From the NCBI RefSeq assembly GCF_003970865.1, contig NZ_RXLZ01000046.1, positions 1-40,887 of the forward strand: 40,887 nt of DNA, written 5' to 3'. Position 1 is the first letter of the stretch, and each line of letters begins with the position of its first letter. A program made the translations under genes and the position numbers. Positions 38,281 through 40,887 of the stretch are shown in pieces. The notes under the pieces are model-generated. The model made no database searches. It was not told the DNA's origin and was given only the letters and a program-made list of their open reading frames with translations. Source of the DNA: Stenotrophomonas maltophilia. Its GTDB lineage: Bacteria; Pseudomonadota; Gammaproteobacteria; Xanthomonadales; Xanthomonadaceae.

Positions 38281-40380
38281 TTACTTCAGGCCATCACTGA
38301 CCGCCTTGGTCAGCGTGCCCTGTGCATCGTCACCACTGAACTCCCAGACGAACGCGCCGCCCAGGCCCTGGGTCTTCACATAACCCATCTTGCGGGTGAT
38401 GTTGGCCGGGGTGTCGAAGCTCCACAGCGTGCTGCCGTTGTAGATCCAGGTGGCACCTGCGGTGTTGTCGGTGTAGCCCGGCCACGCCAGATTCTTCAGC
38501 ACCTTCCAGTCTTCGATGCCGGCCTCGTAGGTACCCGGCGCGGCGCCGGTCGCGGTCTGGTACAGGCCGTTGTTGGCGTTGGCCACACCGGTCCAGCCAC
38601 GCCCGTAGTAGCCGATGCCCAGGTTGAGCTTGGCCGCGGGCACGCCTCGGCTGATGAAGGCCTCGATGGCGTCGTTGCTGTTGTACAGCTTCTGGTCGCC
38701 GGTGGACGGATCATTGGGCGAATCGAACAGCGCCGACTGGTGATTGGTCTTCGCATCCCACGCGCCGTGGAAGTCGTAGGTCATCACGTTGATGTAGTCC
38801 AGGTACGGGTGGTACGCGGCCGGATCGGTGACGCGGATCTTGTCGATGCCGGCACCCACCGCCACCGTCAGCAACAGGCCCGGACGCACCGCATCGAGCT
38901 GGCGGCGGAACTCGGCCATCAGCGCGGTGAAGTTGGCGTTGTCCTCCGGCTTGCCGCATTCGATGCCGCAGGCCACCGGGTATTCCCAGTCGACGTCGAT
39001 GCCGTCGAACACACCCAGCGCGGCACCGGCACCACCGGCACCGTCGGTCACCGGCAGGTTGCCCTTGATGTAGGCGTCGATGCACGAGGCGACGAAGGCC
39101 TGGCGGTTCTCCGGGCGCGCCGCGCTGGAGAAGCCACGCGACCAGGTCCAGCCGCCCAGCGAGATCAGCACCTTCATGCCCGGGTACTTGGCCTTGAGCT
39201 GCTTGAGCTGGTTCCAGTTGCCGCGCAGCGGCTGGTCCCAGGTATCGGCGCTGCCGCTGACACTTTCGGCGGCACTGAAGGCCTTGGTGTAATCGGCGAA
39301 GGCATCGCCACCGGCGCCGCTGTTCGGATCCGACGGCTGGGTGATGCCCACTTCGCAGCGATTGTTGCGAACGTTGCCGAACGCGTAGTTGATGTGGGTC
39401 AGGCGCGCGGCCGAGCCACTGCTGTCGATGTTCTTGACCCGGTAGTTGCGGCCGTAGATGCCCCACTGGGTGAAGTAACCGATGACCCGCTTGCCGGTGG
39501 TGCCGCCGTCGCCGGCCAGCGTGGTGGCGCTGATCTCGGTGCCCTGGGCCGACGCATTGCCGGCGTTGTCGCGGGCACGTACGCGGTAGCGGTAGGTGGT
39601 CGACGCGGTCAGGCCGCCATCGACGTAGCTGGCACTGGACGGCGAGCCGACCAGACTGCCGTTGCGGTACACGTCGTAGCCTGCCACGCCGCTGCCCCCG
39701 GTGTTGTCGGTGGATGGGCTCCAGCTGAGCGCGATGCTGTTGGCGGTGCGGGTGCCGACCGCCAGTCCGCCCGGCACGCTCGGTGCGGTGGTATCGCCGC
39801 CGGCGGCGTTGACGGTGATGGTGATGGTCGCGGTGCTGCTGGTAGCGTTGTTGTTGTCGGTGGCTACCGCGCGCAGGGTGTGGCTGCCGGCGCTGGCATT
39901 GGCCCAGCTGGCCGCATACGGCGCACTGGTGGCCACGCCCAGCGTGCTGCCATCGCGGAAGAATTCGACCTTGGCGACGCTGCCATCCGGATCACTGGCG
40001 TTGGCGGTCACGTTGACCGTGCTGCCGGCACTGAAGGTGGCGCCATTGGCCGGCGAGGTCAGGCTGACCACCGGCGGCTGGTTGGCGCCGCTGCCATCAC
40101 AGGCGCCGAGGTTGGTGTAGTAGGGCGCACCGGCCGGATGGTCCGGCGGCGCGTTCCAGATGTCCTGGTTCGCCCGATAGAGGACGCCTCCTTTCTGCAG
40201 GGTATCGCCGGCCCGGTAGATCTTGGCCTGGTCCCACTGGGCCACGCCGGCACAGCTGGCGGCCTGCGCCAGGCCGGGCAGGGCGGCGGTACCGGCGGCC
40301 AGGGCAAGCAGCCAGGCCAGGCGGCGGGGACGACAGCTTTGGGTCGAACGTTCGGCACTGCGCACAATCGGGTCGTACAT
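38281..40380 (-). CDS. chiA: Secreted modular chitinase (GH18)
   Basis: This is a 699-residue exported chitinase hydrolysing beta-1,4-GlcNAc chains. A signal peptide with RR-LAWLLALAAG ends near AQA-A (40/41). Domains follow: a CBM5/12 chitin-binding module (about 43-94: VAQWDQAKIYRAGD, PYYTNLGAC), an Ig-like module (about 101-190), a fibronectin III module (about 197-287), and a GH18 domain (about 297-699) with the catalytic DGIDVDWE (459-466, acid Glu466), SLGGWTWS and MTYDFHGAWD. The start at 40380 has a GGAGA site; a longer frame is not credible. The order matches the S. maltophilia ChiA described from biocontrol strains. No regulator is adjacent. Confidence 0.94.
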   Translation of the reverse strand: MYDPIVRSAERSTQSCRPRRLAWLLALAAGTAALPGLAQAASCAGVAQWDQAKIYRAGDTLQKGGVLYRANQDIWNAPPDHPAGAPYYTNLGACDGSGANQPPVVSLTSPANGATFSAGSTVNVTANASDPDGSVAKVEFFRDGSTLGVATSAPYAASWANASAGSHTLRAVATDNNNATSSTATITITVNAAGGDTTAPSVPGGLAVGTRTANSIALSWSPSTDNTGGSGVAGYDVYRNGSLVGSPSSASYVDGGLTASTTYRYRVRARDNAGNASAQGTEISATTLAGDGGTTGKRVIGYFTQWGIYGRNYRVKNIDSSGSAARLTHINYAFGNVRNNRCEVGITQPSDPNSGAGGDAFADYTKAFSAAESVSGSADTWDQPLRGNWNQLKQLKAKYPGMKVLISLGGWTWSRGFSSAARPENRQAFVASCIDAYIKGNLPVTDGAGGAGAALGVFDGIDVDWEYPVACGIECGKPEDNANFTALMAEFRRQLDAVRPGLLLTVAVGAGIDKIRVTDPAAYHPYLDYINVMTYDFHGAWDAKTNHQSALFDSPNDPSTGDQKLYNSNDAIEAFISRGVPAAKLNLGIGYYGRGWTGVANANNGLYQTATGAAPGTYEAGIEDWKVLKNLAWPGYTDNTAGATWIYNGSTLWSFDTPANITRKMGYVKTQGLGGAFVWEFSGDDAQGTLTKAVSDGLK

Positions 40381-40789
40381 GGGTAAGTCTCCGATCAAAG
40401 GGCGCGCGGGCCCCGATGGCGCCGCGCGTGACGCAGGTCCGGGCATCGCCCGGGAAGGCGACGGGTGGGGCCGGACGGAGGCACCTGGGAGGCCGGGGAG
40501 AGAGTCCGGCACCAGGTAGGGACAACGTTGTCATCAATCGCGTGGTCAATCCGTGAGCAAGTGCATGGTTCGGGGATTAGGGCGGAGCGCGCGCTGGCGC
40601 GCGGTCGGCGGCCATCGGCGGAGCCCCTCGTGGCTGGGGTTTTCCGCGAAAAGCAGATTTCTGGGGTTGGCCGGGCGGGTGGGCGGCGCAGGGGGCGCTG
40701 CAAGTACGTCCATGTAAGCTCGGTCGCCGCTTGCTCGTTCGCTCATTCCTGCTCACAAGAGCAAGGCAAGGCTGAGGCGTCTTGCCCTG
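40381..40789. other. Gene-free region upstream of the chitinase
   Basis: I see no gene here. It should hold the chitinase promoter. From about 40650 it contains the left part of a dispersed repeat: 40702-40727 agrees in 23 of 26 bases with the core of the 24623-24724 palindrome, and the GC-rich stretch before it (GGTTGGCCGGGCGGGTGG, 40656-40690 region) would be its left arm. Confidence 0.6.
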
Positions 40790-40887
40790 CCACCCCGCGT
40801 GCCACCCTGGCCACCGCCGGTCACGCCCCCTCCCCACCCCCCCCCCCCGCCCCGGCCACGGCCCCCCTGCGCGCAGCCCCAGCACCA
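40790..40887. other. Low-quality contig end (C-rich)
   Basis: The last ~100 bases are a C-rich series with a run of about 14 C and short scrambled blocks such as CCACCCCGCG. It looks like an error-rich reading of the expected right arm of the preceding palindrome, where the assembly stopped. Confidence 0.6.

Noticed and set aside
38098..40386. 762-codon open frame on the + strand
   Set aside because: It is antisense to the chitinase gene, whose domains are certain; the product is repetitive Val/Gly/Arg sequence.

Overview
This is a GC-rich gammaproteobacterial chromosome segment, most likely from Stenotrophomonas (S. maltophilia group) or a close Xanthomonadaceae relative. The evidence is the order etfA-etfB / rmlBACD / xanB-xanA, which is the known right edge of the xanthomonad LPS O-antigen locus; an XanA/SpgM-type phosphomannomutase; a GH18 chitinase of the Stenotrophomonas ChiA layout; and many short GTAG-headed stem-loops resembling the SMAG/REP elements described in S. 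maltophilia. The window looks like one whole assembly contig: its first ~125 bases (T/G-rich, ending in an in-frame stop) and its last ~100 bases (C-rich with a long C run) look like low-quality sequence.

Layout. (1) 1-2104: end of the O-antigen cluster, with a 3' fragment and an intact copy of a membrane GtrII-like glucosyltransferase gene, closed by a bidirectional terminator. (2) 2152-3836 (-): etfBA, electron-transfer flavoprotein. (3) 4097-7498 (+): rmlBACD, dTDP-L-rhamnose synthesis. (4) 7586-10348 (-): xanA-xanB, GDP-mannose precursors. (5) 10446-13109 (-): SWIM/SNF2 helicase. (6) 13235-14597 (+): two-subunit 3-oxoacid CoA-transferase. (7) 14628-16520 (-): WbsX-type glycan enzyme; 16639-17226 (+): AlkB-like dioxygenase. 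(8) 17231-20749 (-): an Mla-type lipid transport operon (STAS-MlaE, MlaF, MlaD, PqiC-like lipoprotein). (9) 20842-22101 (+): ThrE-type exporter. (10) 22181-25375 (-): H-NS-like protein, ProRS, DUF4124 protein, with a repeat-packed gap. (11) 25456-27232 (+): pssA, a probable holD, rimI. (12) 27336-28157 (-): EamA transporter bracketed by identical repeats. (13) 28317-33376 (-): pepA-holC-yqaE-valS, divergent from lptFG (33481-35666, +), an arrangement also found in E. coli. (14) 35748-38159: RDD protein (-), xerD and a DsbC-like lipoprotein (+). (15) 38281-40380 (-): modular chitinase.

How the parts fit: the left 16 kb is mostly envelope-polysaccharide supply (rhamnose, mannose, glucosyl transfer, WbsX enzyme). 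The middle and right carry outer-membrane lipid homeostasis (Mla operon, PssA, LptFG) among housekeeping genes. Both clamp-loader accessory subunits appear to be present: HolC (chi), which is clear, and HolD (psi), which I infer from a C-terminal motif and from its overlap with rimI.

I found no CRISPR array, prophage, insertion sequence, RNA gene or defence island. The most rewarding items are the probable HolD, the Mla operon with a fused STAS domain, the composite repeat at 24547-25000, the SMAG-like arrays, and the WbsX enzyme with a possible degenerate RgpF-like tail.
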